The position numbers were made by a program, and so were the translations under genes. From positions 32,434 through 96,433 of the forward strand of contig NZ_JAFAGT010000086.1 of assembly GCF_019237615.1 (NCBI RefSeq): a stretch of 64,000 nt of DNA. Direction: 5' to 3'. The notes under the pieces are model-generated. The model searched no databases. It was not told the DNA's origin and saw only the letters and a list, made by a program, of their open reading frames with translations. Below, in pieces: positions 1 to 8,076 of the stretch. Position 1 is the first letter of the stretch. Each line of letters opens with the position of its first letter. This stretch comes from Roseateles sp. (lineage in GTDB: Bacteria > Pseudomonadota > Gammaproteobacteria > Burkholderiales > Burkholderiaceae_C).

Positions 1-874
1 GCGGGCAGGCGGCGCCGTGGCAGGCCTTGTCGGGGTGTTCGCAGGCCTGCTCCTTGGCGACCAGCGTGAGCATCCTCAGCGGCAGGCCGGGGCTGGCGTC
101 GCGCAGGGTCTGCAGCGCGTCCAGCGCGGTCAGGCGCGCGGTGCCCTTGCAGGTCATGTAGCCGATCTTGTCCAGCCCCTGGGCCGGCATGGCGCGCAGC
201 AGCGGGTAGAGCGTGCCCAGTGTCTTGCCGATGCCGGTGGGGGCCTGGGCCAGCAGGCAGCGGCCGTTGGCGGCGGCGCGGTAGACGGCCTCGGCCAGCA
301 GGCGCTGGCCCGGCCGCAGCTCGCCCAGCGGAAAGGGCAGCCGGCTCAGCGCCGCGTCGCGCGCGGCGCGGTGGGCGGCCTCCTGCGCGGCCCAGGCCTC
401 GAACTGCACGCAGCGGGCCTCGAAGCCGGCCTGCAGCGCGGCGGCCGTCAGCGTCTGGCGCAGCACGGTCTCGCGCTGCGTGTCGGCGTCCACGTAGACC
501 AGCGCCAGCTCCAGCTCGGCCAGCCCACGCTCGGCGGCGATCAGGGCACCGTAGGTTTCCAGCTGGGCCCAGTGCAGCGCGCGGCGGTTCTCGGGGATGA
601 GTTCGACCGGGCCGCGGATGGTCTTGATCTCCTCCAGCCGGTTCACGTCGGCTTCATAGCCGTCGGCGCGCCCGCGCACGCGCAGGTGGCCGTGCAGGCC
701 TTCCAGCGGCAGCTCGGTCTCGTAGCCGGGCGAGCGGCGCGCCAGCACGGCCAGCTGGCCGGCCTGGCCCTCCAGCGCCGTGGCCGAAGGCGTGAAGCGG
801 CGGTCCAGGTCGCCGCGCTTGGCGGTGAACTCGCACAGGCTGCGGACCGAGACGGTGTAGGCCCAGGCGCTCAA
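1..874 (-). CDS. ATP-dependent helicase with N-terminal PD-(D/E)XK-like nuclease domain (N-terminal part)
   Basis: The gene runs off the left edge; 291 residues are visible. Residues about 60-110 carry the PD-(D/E)XK pattern GRADG (D71), EEIK (E82, K84) and a following Q106. A Walker A motif, APTGIGKT, lies at 211-218. Cys278, Cys285 and Cys290 look like the start of the iron-sulphur cysteine set of Rad3/XPD/DinG helicases. The family unwinds DNA in an ATP-dependent way; a role in repair is inferred. No ATG is suitably placed, so the start is taken as TTG at 874, which overlaps the dinB stop in a TTGA arrangement and implies translational coupling. The helicase C-terminal half is outside the window. 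Confidence 0.75.
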   Translation of the reverse strand, partial: MSAWAYTVSVRSLCEFTAKRGDLDRRFTPSATALEGQAGQLAVLARRSPGYETELPLEGLHGHLRVRGRADGYEADVNRLEEIKTIRGPVELIPENRRALHWAQLETYGALIAAERGLAELELALVYVDADTQRETVLRQTLTAAALQAGFEARCVQFEAWAAQEAAHRAARDAALSRLPFPLGELRPGQRLLAEAVYRAAANGRCLLAQAPTGIGKTLGTLYPLLRAMPAQGLDKIGYMTCKGTARLTALDALQTLRDASPGLPLRMLTLVAKEQACEHPDKACHGAACP

Positions 875-2076
875 AACAGGCTCAGGTTGTCGGGCACGGG
901 CAGGGCCTCCGCACGCGCCGGTGCGGGCGGAGGCACCTCGCTGGCATGCACGAGGTTGCCGATGCGCACGCCCATCAGCCGCAGCCGCTTGTCGAACTTG
1001 ACGCGCTTGAGGCACAGGCCCACGGCGCGGCGGATGTCGGCGGCACTGGTGATGGGCTGCTTCACGGTCTGGTCGCGCGTGACGGTGACGAAGCCCTCGA
1101 AGCGCAGCTTGATGCCCACCGTCTTGCCCGCGTAGCGCTTGGCGGCGAGGTCGCGGGCGAGGCTTTCGCACAGATCGTCCATGATGCCGCCCAGCAAGGC
1201 CTTGTCGTGCACGGCGTGCAGGTCACGCTCGAAGGTGGTCTCGCGGCTGATGGAGACCGGCTCGCTGTGCGTGACGACGGGACGCGAGTCGCGGCCGTGG
1301 GCGGCGTTGTGCAGCCAGTGGCCATAGCTGTCGCCGAACTGCTCGACCAGCCACTGCGGCGCGGCGGCGGCGATGTCGCCCACGGTCGCGAGTCCCAGCT
1401 TGACGAGCTTGTCGCCGGCCTTGGGGCCGATGCCGTTGATCTTGCGCACGCCCAGCGGCCAGATCAGGCGCGGGATGTCGTCCAGCGTCAGCACCGTGAT
1501 GCCGTCGGGCTTGTCCAGCTCGCTGGCGATCTTGCTGAGCAGCTTGTTGGGCGTGATGCCGATGGAGCAGGTCAGGCCCGTCGCGCGGCCCACCGAGTTC
1601 TTGATCTCGCGCGCCACCGCCTTCACGCCGCCCAGCGGGTCGTGGCCCACGGCGTCGCGCACCCCCGGCACGTCGGTCAGGTCGATGTAGATCTCGTCGA
1701 TGCCGCGGTCCTCGATGACGGGGGCCACCTCGGCCACCGCCGCCTTGAAGAGGCGCGAGTACTTGCGGTAGGACTCGAAGTCGGCCGGCAGCAGGACGGC
1801 GTCGGGCGCGCGCAGCGCGGCCTTCATCAGCCCCATGGCCGAGAACACGCCCAGGTCTCGGGCGGCGTAGGTGCTGGTCGTGACGACGCCGCGGCCGGTG
1901 TAGTCGCGCAGCCTGGAGTAGGTCCAGCTGCCGTCCTCCAGCTGCCGCGGCGCGTCCGCCCTGCGGCCGCCGATGACGACCGCCTCGCCCCTGAGCTGCG
2001 GATAGCGCAGCAGCTCGACGGACGCGTAGAAGGCGTCCATGTCGAGGTGGGCGATCCAGCGGGGAGGCTGCGGCAT
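871..2076 (-). CDS. dinB: DNA polymerase IV (Y-family translesion polymerase)
   Basis: This is an error-prone Y-family polymerase that copies past DNA lesions. The N-terminus has the metal-binding HLDMDAFYASVEL motif (D11, D13), and the palm motif reads GIDEIYIDL where most relatives have SIDEAYLD. A helix-hairpin-helix-like stretch (INGIGPKAGDKL) and the little-finger region follow. The start at 2076 (MPQPPRWIAHLD) is preferred to an upstream in-frame ATG at 2103 because it fits the family N-terminus. About 401 residues, slightly long because of an insertion near residues 42-60 (DAPRQLEDGSWTYSRL). The downstream helicase gene overlaps its stop. The divergent neighbour starts at 2166. Confidence 0.85.
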   Translation of the reverse strand: MPQPPRWIAHLDMDAFYASVELLRYPQLRGEAVVIGGRRADAPRQLEDGSWTYSRLRDYTGRGVVTTSTYAARDLGVFSAMGLMKAALRAPDAVLLPADFESYRKYSRLFKAAVAEVAPVIEDRGIDEIYIDLTDVPGVRDAVGHDPLGGVKAVAREIKNSVGRATGLTCSIGITPNKLLSKIASELDKPDGITVLTLDDIPRLIWPLGVRKINGIGPKAGDKLVKLGLATVGDIAAAAPQWLVEQFGDSYGHWLHNAAHGRDSRPVVTHSEPVSISRETTFERDLHAVHDKALLGGIMDDLCESLARDLAAKRYAGKTVGIKLRFEGFVTVTRDQTVKQPITSAADIRRAVGLCLKRVKFDKRLRLMGVRIGNLVHASEVPPPAPARAEALPVPDNLSLF

Positions 2077-2165
2077 GGCCGCGATTGTCCGGCGGCGGCC
2101 CACCAGGGGCTGGCAGCATCGGCAGAATGCGCGGGTCCGCCCACCTCACGACCGAGAGACGCCCG

Positions 2166-3548
2166 ATGCGCGCCCTGCTGTTGCTCTGTACCTGCCTGCT
2201 GCTGACGGCCTGCGCCGGCGCGCCCATGAACCCGCCGCGCAACAAGCCGGCGGCCGTGCCTGCGCCGCAGCATGTATCCAAGGCGCTGGGCGAAGACACC
2301 CTGGTGGCGCTGAGCTTCTCGGGCGGCGGCCTGCGGGCGTCGGCCTTCGCCTACGGCGTGCTGGAAGGGCTGCGCGAGCAGCCTTCCAAGCGGGGGCGCA
2401 ACCTGCTCGACGAGGTCAGCTTCATCACCAGCGTGTCGGGCGGCTCGCTGACGTCGGCCTATTTCGGCCTGCATGGCGCCGAGGGCCTGCGTGACTTCCG
2501 CGACAAGGTGCTGCTGCGCGACGGCGAGGCGGGCCTGCGCTTCAGCCTGCTCAACCCCAACAACCTGCGCCGGCTGTTCGCCGGCGGGCTGAACGACCGC
2601 AGCGACTTCAACGACTGGCTGGAGAAGGACGTCTTCAAGGGCGCCACCTTCGCCGACATGTTCGCGCGCTCGCGGCCCGTCGTCTGGATCAGCGCCAGCA
2701 ACGTGCAGTACCGGCTGGCCTTTCCGTTCCACGAGCGGGCCTTCGATGCGCTGTGCAGCGACCTGGCGAGCTACCCGGTCTCGGAGGCGGTGGCGGCGTC
2801 CATGGCCGTGCCGCTGTTCTTCGCGCCGGTGGTGCTGGAGCGCTTCCCCGAGGCCTGCCAGGTGCAGCTGCCACCGGGCCTGGCGGTGCGCCGCGACGAG
2901 CGCGACGACCAGTACCGCCTGCGCCTGGCGCTGGCGCGGCTGTTCCGCGACAACGCCGATCCCAAGGCGGGCCGCTATCTGAAGCTGGTCGACGGCGGGC
3001 TGACGGACAACCTGGGCCTGGTGGCCATCCTGCAGAGCCGCGTGCTCCTGAACACGCCCTACGGCCCCATCCCCGAGCAGGACGCCGCGACGTTGCGCCG
3101 GCTGCTCTTCATCGTCGTCGACGCCGGCCAGGGCCCCAGTGCCGACTGGGCCCGCGAGATGGCGGGGCCGTCGGGCATGGAGATCGCGTCGGGCGCCGTC
3201 GACACGGCCATAGAGAGCACCATGCGCATGAGCTATGCGAGCTTCGTGCCCATGGTGCGCAACTGGGAACGCGACCTGGTGACCTACCGCTGCAGCCTCA
3301 GCGACGAGCGCAAGGCCGCGCTGCGCGCCGCCAACCCCGACTGGCGCTGCGAGGACATCAAGTTCAGCGTCACGCAGATCAGCTTCGCCGACCTGCCCGA
3401 GGCCGAGGAGCAGGCGCTGAACCTGATCCCGACGCGGCTCAAGCTGCCGACCGAGCAGATCGACCGCCTCATCGCCGCGGGCCGCCAGGCCGTGGCCGCG
3501 GACGGCGCGGTGCAGCGCTTCTCCACGGCCGCGCAGCGCGGCGAGTGA
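2166..3548 (+). CDS. Patatin-like phospholipase lipoprotein
   Basis: Predicted lipid acyl hydrolase of the patatin fold, anchored as a lipoprotein. The start at 2166 gives a type II signal peptide with lipobox LTAC and Cys16; an in-frame start at 2085 would bury this signal. The oxyanion loop GGGLRA is at 53-58, the nucleophile region SVSGG (Ser91) follows, and the catalytic Asp lies in LVDGGLTDNLG near residue 280. The Ser-Asp dyad is therefore visible. 460 residues. It stands alone on the plus strand, divergent from dinB and convergent with the next gene, which ends immediately beside it. Substrate cannot be read from the sequence. Confidence 0.85.
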   Translation: MRALLLLCTCLLLTACAGAPMNPPRNKPAAVPAPQHVSKALGEDTLVALSFSGGGLRASAFAYGVLEGLREQPSKRGRNLLDEVSFITSVSGGSLTSAYFGLHGAEGLRDFRDKVLLRDGEAGLRFSLLNPNNLRRLFAGGLNDRSDFNDWLEKDVFKGATFADMFARSRPVVWISASNVQYRLAFPFHERAFDALCSDLASYPVSEAVAASMAVPLFFAPVVLERFPEACQVQLPPGLAVRRDERDDQYRLRLALARLFRDNADPKAGRYLKLVDGGLTDNLGLVAILQSRVLLNTPYGPIPEQDAATLRRLLFIVVDAGQGPSADWAREMAGPSGMEIASGAVDTAIESTMRMSYASFVPMVRNWERDLVTYRCSLSDERKAALRAANPDWRCEDIKFSVTQISFADLPEAEEQALNLIPTRLKLPTEQIDRLIAAGRQAVAADGAVQRFSTAAQRGE

Positions 3549-4529
3549 TCACCACAGGGCGTGGACCTGCGGCGCGATGCGGCGCTGGTAGAGGTCGGCC
3601 AGGGCCTGCATGAGCGGCGCGGGCAGGGCGGCGAGGTCGGCGGCGCTGACGTTCTCGTCGACCTGGGCCGGCGTGCGACCGCCGGGGATGGCGGCGCTGA
3701 CGGCCTCGGACATCAGGATCCAGCGCAGCGCCAGGCGGGCCATGCTGACGCCCTCGGGCAGCAGCTTGCGCAGTTCCTCGACGACGGCCAGACCCTGCTC
3801 GTAGTCCACGCCCGAGAAGGTCTCGCCCTTGTCGAAGGCCTGGCCCTGACGGTTGAAGCCGCGGTGGTCGTCGACGCCGAAGCGGCTGTCGCGCGTGAAC
3901 TTGCCGCTGAGCATGCCGCTGGACAGCGGCAGCCGCGCCAGCACGCCGACCCCGGCTGCCCGCGCGGCGGGCAGCAAGGTCTCGGCCGGGCGCTGGCGGA
4001 ACAGGTTGAAGATGATCTGCACCGACTGCACGCCTGGAAACTTCAGTGCCGCCATGGCCTCGTCGATGCGCTCGACGCTGACGCCGTAGTGGCGCAGCTT
4101 GCCCTCGCGCACCAGCGCGTCCAGGGCGCCGAAGACCTCGGGCATCGTGTAGACGGCGCTGGGAGGGCAGTGCAGTTGCAGCAGGTCCAGGACGTCGACG
4201 TCCAGGTTGCGCAGGCTGCGCTCGATGAACGGACGCAGGTCGCGGTAGCCCTCGGCCGCATGCGGGGCCAGGCGCCGGCCGGCCTTGGTTGCGATGTGGA
4301 ACGCGTCGTGCGGGCGCTCGCGCCTCAGGCGGGCCAGCAACCGCTCGCTGTGGCCGTCGCCGTAGACGTCGGCCGTGTCGAAGAAGTTCACGCCGCGGTC
4401 CAGTGCGCGGTGCAGGGCCGCCATCGCGGCCGTGTCGTCGGTGCGGCCCCAGGTGCCGCCTATGGCCCAGGCGCCGAAGCCTATGGCCGAGATGTTCCAG
4501 CCGGTGCGGCCGAGGGGACGGTAGATCAT
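3549..4529 (-). CDS. Aldo/keto reductase
   Basis: NADPH-dependent oxidoreductase of the aldo/keto reductase superfamily, 326 residues. The catalytic set is visible: Asp and Tyr in FFDTADVYGDG, Lys in IATKAGR and His in LLQLHCP. The start MIYRPLGRTGW at 4529 matches the family N-terminus (the longer in-frame start at 4577 adds 16 unrelated residues). It is convergent with the patatin gene, with stop codons directly adjacent, and divergent from the YidB-like gene. The reading frame is intact. The physiological substrate is unknown. Confidence 0.88.
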   Translation of the reverse strand: MIYRPLGRTGWNISAIGFGAWAIGGTWGRTDDTAAMAALHRALDRGVNFFDTADVYGDGHSERLLARLRRERPHDAFHIATKAGRRLAPHAAEGYRDLRPFIERSLRNLDVDVLDLLQLHCPPSAVYTMPEVFGALDALVREGKLRHYGVSVERIDEAMAALKFPGVQSVQIIFNLFRQRPAETLLPAARAAGVGVLARLPLSSGMLSGKFTRDSRFGVDDHRGFNRQGQAFDKGETFSGVDYEQGLAVVEELRKLLPEGVSMARLALRWILMSEAVSAAIPGGRTPAQVDENVSAADLAALPAPLMQALADLYQRRIAPQVHALW

Positions 4530-4558
4530 GGCGAGGCGAAAGAGTGCGACGGTCGCAT

Positions 4559-4578
4559 TGTGATTGATAGCGCTCACA
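4559..4578. promoter_or_regulatory. Inverted repeat TGTGA-N10-TCACA in a divergent promoter region
   Basis: Perfect 5-bp arms separated by 10 bases lie in the gap between the aldo/keto reductase start (4529) and the YidB-like start (4639). The position suits an operator, but the spacer is longer than the 6 bases of a CRP site, so no regulator is proposed. It could be chance. Confidence 0.25.
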
Positions 4579-4638
4579 TTCTGCGAGGCCGCCTTTTTCC
4601 CTAGACTGGCCGCCGACCTCTTTTCATTGGAGATGGTG

Positions 4639-5073
4639 ATGGGACTTCTGGATCAAGTGCTGGGTGCTGCCTCCCAGGCGTTGGGCAGCCAGGGACAGCA
4701 GGGCGGCCAGCCCGACTGGCCGACGCTGATTGCGGGCCTGCTGTCCAACGGCACGGCCCATGGCGGCCTGGCCGGGCTGCTGCAGCAGTTGCAGGCCGGT
4801 GGCCTGGGCGAGCAGGTGCAGAGCTGGATTTCCAACGGTGCCAACCAGCCGGTCTCGGGCAGCGAGATCGGCAGCGCACTGGGCGGCGAGGGCGGGCTGC
4901 TGGGCCAGCTGGCGCAGCAGGCCGGCGTGTCGCACGCCGAGGCGGGCGAGCAGCTCAGCCAGCTGCTGCCGCAGATCGTCGACCGGCTGACGCCGCAGGG
5001 TCAGCTGCCGCAGGGCGGCGCCGGCGGCCTGGGCGACATCGCCGGCATGCTGGGCGGGCTGTTGAAGCGCTGA
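4639..5073 (+). CDS. YidB-like protein (DUF937)
   Basis: 144-residue protein beginning MGLLDQVLGAASQALG, typical of the YidB/DUF937 family, whose function is not established. The chain is rich in Gly, Gln and Leu, with the pattern ISNGANQPVSGSEIGSAL also seen in the family. The start at 4639 is chosen because GGAG at 4629-4632 sits 6 bases upstream; ATG 4633 is too close to that site. A hairpin follows the stop at 5081. Single gene, divergent from the aldo/keto reductase. Confidence 0.8.
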   Translation: MGLLDQVLGAASQALGSQGQQGGQPDWPTLIAGLLSNGTAHGGLAGLLQQLQAGGLGEQVQSWISNGANQPVSGSEIGSALGGEGGLLGQLAQQAGVSHAEAGEQLSQLLPQIVDRLTPQGQLPQGGAGGLGDIAGMLGGLLKR

Positions 5074-5080
5074 AATGCAA

Positions 5081-5102
5081 GCGGCCCCTGGGAAGGGGCC
5101 GC
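5081..5102. terminator. Bidirectional hairpin between YidB-like and PhoH genes
   Basis: Perfect 8-bp stem GCGGCCCC / GGGGCCGC with a 6-base loop, located between two convergent genes (stops at 5073 and 5132). No T-run follows on either strand, so it may act as a weak or Rho-assisted terminator. Confidence 0.55.
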
Positions 5103-5131
5103 CAGGATCCGACCGCCCGCAGGCGGCGGGC

Positions 5132-6805
5132 TCAGAGCACTTCGGACGCGAAGTCGGCGAGGCGCGAGCGCTCGCCACGTGCCAGCGTCACGTGGCCGCT
5201 GTGGGCCCAGCCCTTGAAGCGGTCCACCGCGAACGTCAGGCCCGAGCTGCCCTCCGTGAGATAGGGCGTGTCGATCTGCGCCAGGTTGCCCAGGCAGACG
5301 ATCTTGGTGCCGGGGCCGGCGCGGGTGATCAAGGTCTTCATCTGCTTGGGCGTCAGGTTCTGGGCCTCGTCGATGATGACGAACTTGTTCAGGAAGGTGC
5401 GCCCGCGCATGAAGTTCAGGCTCTTGATCTTGATCTTGCTGCGCACCAGGTCGTTGGTTGCCGCGCGCCCCCATTCGCCGGCGGCGGAGTCGCCCTTGGC
5501 CAGCACCTCGAGGTTGTCGTCCAGCGCCCCCATCCAGGGACCCATCTTCTCCTCCTCGGTGCCGGGCAGGAAGCCGATGTCCTCGCCCACCGGCACGGTC
5601 ACCCGGGTCACGATGATCTCGCTGTAGCGGCGCTCGTCCAGCACCTGGGACAGGCCGGCGGCCAGCGTCATCAGCGTCTTGCCGGTGCCGGCGGTGCCGG
5701 TCAGCGTGACGAAGTCGCACTCCGGGTCCATCAGCAGGTTGAGCGCGAAGTTCTGCTCGCGGTTGCGCGCGGCGACGCCCCAGACGGAGTGCTTCTGGTG
5801 GCCGTAGTCCTTCAGCGTCTTCAGCACGGCCGTCTTGCCGGTGATCTCGGTGACCTTGGCGTACAGCGGCGTCGCACCGGGGGCTTCCAGGTAGACCAGC
5901 TCGTTGACCAGCAGCGTGGGCACCAGCGGCCCGCTGATGCGGTAGAAGGTGGTGCCGCCCTGCTGCCAGCTCTCCATGGTCTTGCCATGGCGATCCCAGA
6001 AGTCCGAGGGCAGGGCCTGGACGCCGGTGTAGAGCAGGTCGGAGTCTTCCAGCGTCTTGTCGTTGCGGTAGTCCTCCGCCGGCAGGCCCAGCGCGCGGGC
6101 CTTGATGCGCATGTTGATGTCCTTGGACACCAGCACCACCTCGCGGCCCGGGTGCAGGCCCTTCAGCGCCTGGACGACACCGAGGATCTGGTTGTCCGCC
6201 TTGCCCTGGGGCAGGCCTTGCGGCAGCGGCGTGTCGATCAGGCCGGTCTGGAAGAACAGCTTGCCCTCGGCCTCGCGGTGGCCGGTGGCGGCCAGGGGAA
6301 GACCCTTGGACATCTCCTCGACGCTGCTGCTTTGCAGGCTGGCGGCGAGCTGGTCCAGCTCGCGGCTGACCTGGCGCACGTTGCGGGCGACCTCGGTCAT
6401 GCCCTTCTTGTGCCCGTCCAGCTCTTCCAGCGTGATCATGGGCAGGAAGATGTCGTGCTCCTCGAAGCGGAACAGCGACATCGGGTCGTGCATCAGCACA
6501 TTGGTGTCGAGCACGAAGAGCTTGGCCGTGCCGGCCGGCTTGCGTGCGCGTTTGACCTTGGGCGCGGCGGACTTGGCCGGCGCATTGCTCGCGGCCTTCA
6601 CGGGCAGGGTGGGCCTGGCGACGGCGGGGGTGGCGGTGGGGAGGCGCAGCACTTCGGCTGTAGCGGCCGCGACCGGTGTGGCCGGTGCGGCCGCCGGCGC
6701 GACGGCAGAGGCCGTCGCGCGGGGTTTGCTGGGGGTCAGAGTGGCCGAGTAAGCAGTGGCATCGAGGCGGCTGGCGCGTTGTGCAGGAGGCTTAGGCAGT
6801 GGCAT
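5132..6805 (-). CDS. PIN domain-PhoH family ATPase
   Basis: Fusion of an N-terminal PIN-type RNase domain with a PhoH-like P-loop ATPase, as in PhoH2/YlaK-type proteins that act on RNA. Residues 1-95 are a low-complexity Ala/Pro-rich lead. The PIN domain starts at KLFVLDTNVLMHD (D100), with further acidic residues in TLEELDG and VSKDINM (D229). Walker A GTAGTGKT is at 370-377 and Walker B FVIIDEAQN near residue 465. An in-frame TTG at 6859 is rejected as the start because it lies inside the terminator of the upstream peroxiredoxin gene, so ATG 6805 is used (557 residues). Confidence 0.85.
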   Translation of the reverse strand: MPLPKPPAQRASRLDATAYSATLTPSKPRATASAVAPAAAPATPVAAATAEVLRLPTATPAVARPTLPVKAASNAPAKSAAPKVKRARKPAGTAKLFVLDTNVLMHDPMSLFRFEEHDIFLPMITLEELDGHKKGMTEVARNVRQVSRELDQLAASLQSSSVEEMSKGLPLAATGHREAEGKLFFQTGLIDTPLPQGLPQGKADNQILGVVQALKGLHPGREVVLVSKDINMRIKARALGLPAEDYRNDKTLEDSDLLYTGVQALPSDFWDRHGKTMESWQQGGTTFYRISGPLVPTLLVNELVYLEAPGATPLYAKVTEITGKTAVLKTLKDYGHQKHSVWGVAARNREQNFALNLLMDPECDFVTLTGTAGTGKTLMTLAAGLSQVLDERRYSEIIVTRVTVPVGEDIGFLPGTEEEKMGPWMGALDDNLEVLAKGDSAAGEWGRAATNDLVRSKIKIKSLNFMRGRTFLNKFVIIDEAQNLTPKQMKTLITRAGPGTKIVCLGNLAQIDTPYLTEGSSGLTFAVDRFKGWAHSGHVTLARGERSRLADFASEVL

Positions 6806-6852
6806 GTACGGCGTGTCGACGGGAAGTGAACCCCACGCAAACCAGGCGCCAG

Positions 6853-6886
6853 AAAGCAAAAAGCCGCACAGGATGAGTGCGGCTTT
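6853..6886 (-). terminator. Rho-independent terminator of the peroxiredoxin gene
   Basis: Read on the minus strand, a perfect 10-bp stem (AAAGCCGCAC / GTGCGGCTTT, loop 7) is followed by a T-rich tail TTGCTTTC. It lies 86 bp past the peroxiredoxin stop and just ahead of the PhoH start, so it isolates the two genes. Confidence 0.85.
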
Positions 6887-6971
6887 GCAGTCTGAGACAA
6901 GGTTTCGACCCGGGGCATGGGCTGATTATGCACATCCCGCGGGGCTGCGCGATGTCAGCCTGTCACGCGCT

Positions 6972-7451
6972 TCAGGCGGCTTCCTTCTTCAGGCCCTTGA
7001 CGGCCTTGAGCACCTCGTCGACATGGCCGGCGACCTTGATGCCGCGCCATTCGCCAACCAGGATGCCGGTCGGGCTGATCAGGAAGGTCGAGCGCTCGAT
7101 GCCCTTGACCTTCTTGCCGTACATGATCTTGTTCTTGACGACGCCGAACATGTGGCAGAGCTTCTCTTCCGTGTCGGCGATCAGCTCGAAGGGCAGTTCC
7201 AGCGCCTGCTTGAACTTCTCGTGCGAGGCCATGTTGTCGCGCGAAACGCCCAGCACCACCGCGCCGGCCTTCACGAAGTCCTTGTGGCGATCGCGGAATT
7301 GCATGGCCTCGGTGGTACAACCGGGCGTGTTGTCTTTCGGGTAGAAATACAGCACGACCGACTTACCCAGGAAGGCGTTGGCGGTGAACTTCACGCCGCC
7401 GGTGGCTTGAGCCTCAATTTCCGGCAGGGGTTTGTTGAGCGCAGGCGTCAT
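6972..7451 (-). CDS. bcp: Thioredoxin-dependent peroxiredoxin, Bcp/PrxQ type
   Basis: Reduces hydrogen and organic peroxides in the cytoplasm. The peroxidatic Cys45 sits in YPKDNTPGCTTEA. The resolving cysteine found five residues later in many Bcp proteins is absent (the residue is Met50); Cys99 in EEKLCHMFG is the only other candidate partner. The start MTPALNKPLPE at 7451 gives 159 residues, the normal family length; an in-frame start at 7511 would add 20 unrelated residues. A strong terminator follows at 6853-6886, so this is the last gene of its transcript. Confidence 0.9.
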   Translation of the reverse strand: MTPALNKPLPEIEAQATGGVKFTANAFLGKSVVLYFYPKDNTPGCTTEAMQFRDRHKDFVKAGAVVLGVSRDNMASHEKFKQALELPFELIADTEEKLCHMFGVVKNKIMYGKKVKGIERSTFLISPTGILVGEWRGIKVAGHVDEVLKAVKGLKKEAA

Positions 7452-7494
7452 TGGGGGGTGCGGCAAGTTGGGCCCGCGGGGTCCCCGGTTCGTG

Positions 7495-7549
7495 ATTGCT
7501 TTGTGAAGCAATTCACGCGGGCGCCCGCAAGCAATAGCCAGTGATTATA
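7495..7549 (-). promoter_or_regulatory. Possible promoter and dyad upstream of bcp
   Basis: On the minus strand a TATAAT hexamer (7549-7544) lies upstream of bcp, without a convincing -35 element. Between it and the gene is a perfect inverted repeat, ATTGCTT-N4-AAGCAAT (7495-7512), and the half-site AAGCAAT recurs at 7529-7535. The dyad might be an operator or an RNA hairpin. Weak evidence. Confidence 0.35.
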
Positions 7550-7580
7550 AAGCCTAGCCCCGGCCTCCCGCCGGTTGCGG

Positions 7581-7955
7581 TCATCCCTCGATCAGCAATG
7601 CTGCCAGAACGTTGCGGCCCTCGCTTGCCAGCACGTTGTAGGTGCGGCAGGCGGCGGCAATGTCCATGACCTCGAAGCCTATGCGCGCCTCGACCAGGCC
7701 GCGCCACAGCGCCGGATTCGGGAAGCGCAGCCGCGCGCCGCTGCCGAAGACGACCAGCTCCGGATTCAGCGCCTTGATCGCTTCGAAATGCGCAGGCAGA
7801 AGTTCCTCGAAGCGCGAAGGCGGCCAGGCGACGACCTCGCCCTTCCAGGGCACCAGGACACTGGCGGTATGGGGCTGGCCGTTGACCCAGACGCCCTGGG
7901 CGTCATGGCGGGAAATGCTGTTGCCGCCTTGCGGCTCGTCGAGCTGGAACTTCAT
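7581..7955 (-). CDS. Mth938-like domain protein (DUF498, NDUFAF3-like)
   Basis: 124-residue protein of the Mth938/DUF498 family, related to the mitochondrial complex I assembly factor NDUFAF3; its bacterial role is not settled. Family hallmarks are the core stretch NPELVVFGSGARLRFP and the region EVMDIAAACRTYNVLASEGR. Start at 7955 (MKFQLDEPQGGN) fits the family. It is divergent from alaA, with about 120 bp between them, and lies upstream of bcp on the same strand with 129 bp between. Confidence 0.8.
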   Translation of the reverse strand: MKFQLDEPQGGNSISRHDAQGVWVNGQPHTASVLVPWKGEVVAWPPSRFEELLPAHFEAIKALNPELVVFGSGARLRFPNPALWRGLVEARIGFEVMDIAAACRTYNVLASEGRNVLAALLIEG

Positions 7956-8076
7956 GGAAAACAGGGCGAAAGCCGGCCGCGAGTGTCCCTCAGAACGGCG
8001 GGCTGCGTGGCCGGGCCTTGCTTAAACTCCGAAGTCCCCCTTTTGCACTGCAGCAAACGCTGCGTCGGAGCGCCTT

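Noticed and set aside
2110..2125. LexA-box-like CTG-N10-CAG before dinB
   Set aside because: Only the outer CTG and CAG match; the inner T and A of the consensus are missing, and such matches are frequent in this GC-rich DNA.
17..2205. Long plus-strand open frames over the helicase and dinB genes
   Set aside because: They are antisense shadows produced by GC bias; the minus-strand proteins have clear family motifs and the plus-strand products do not.
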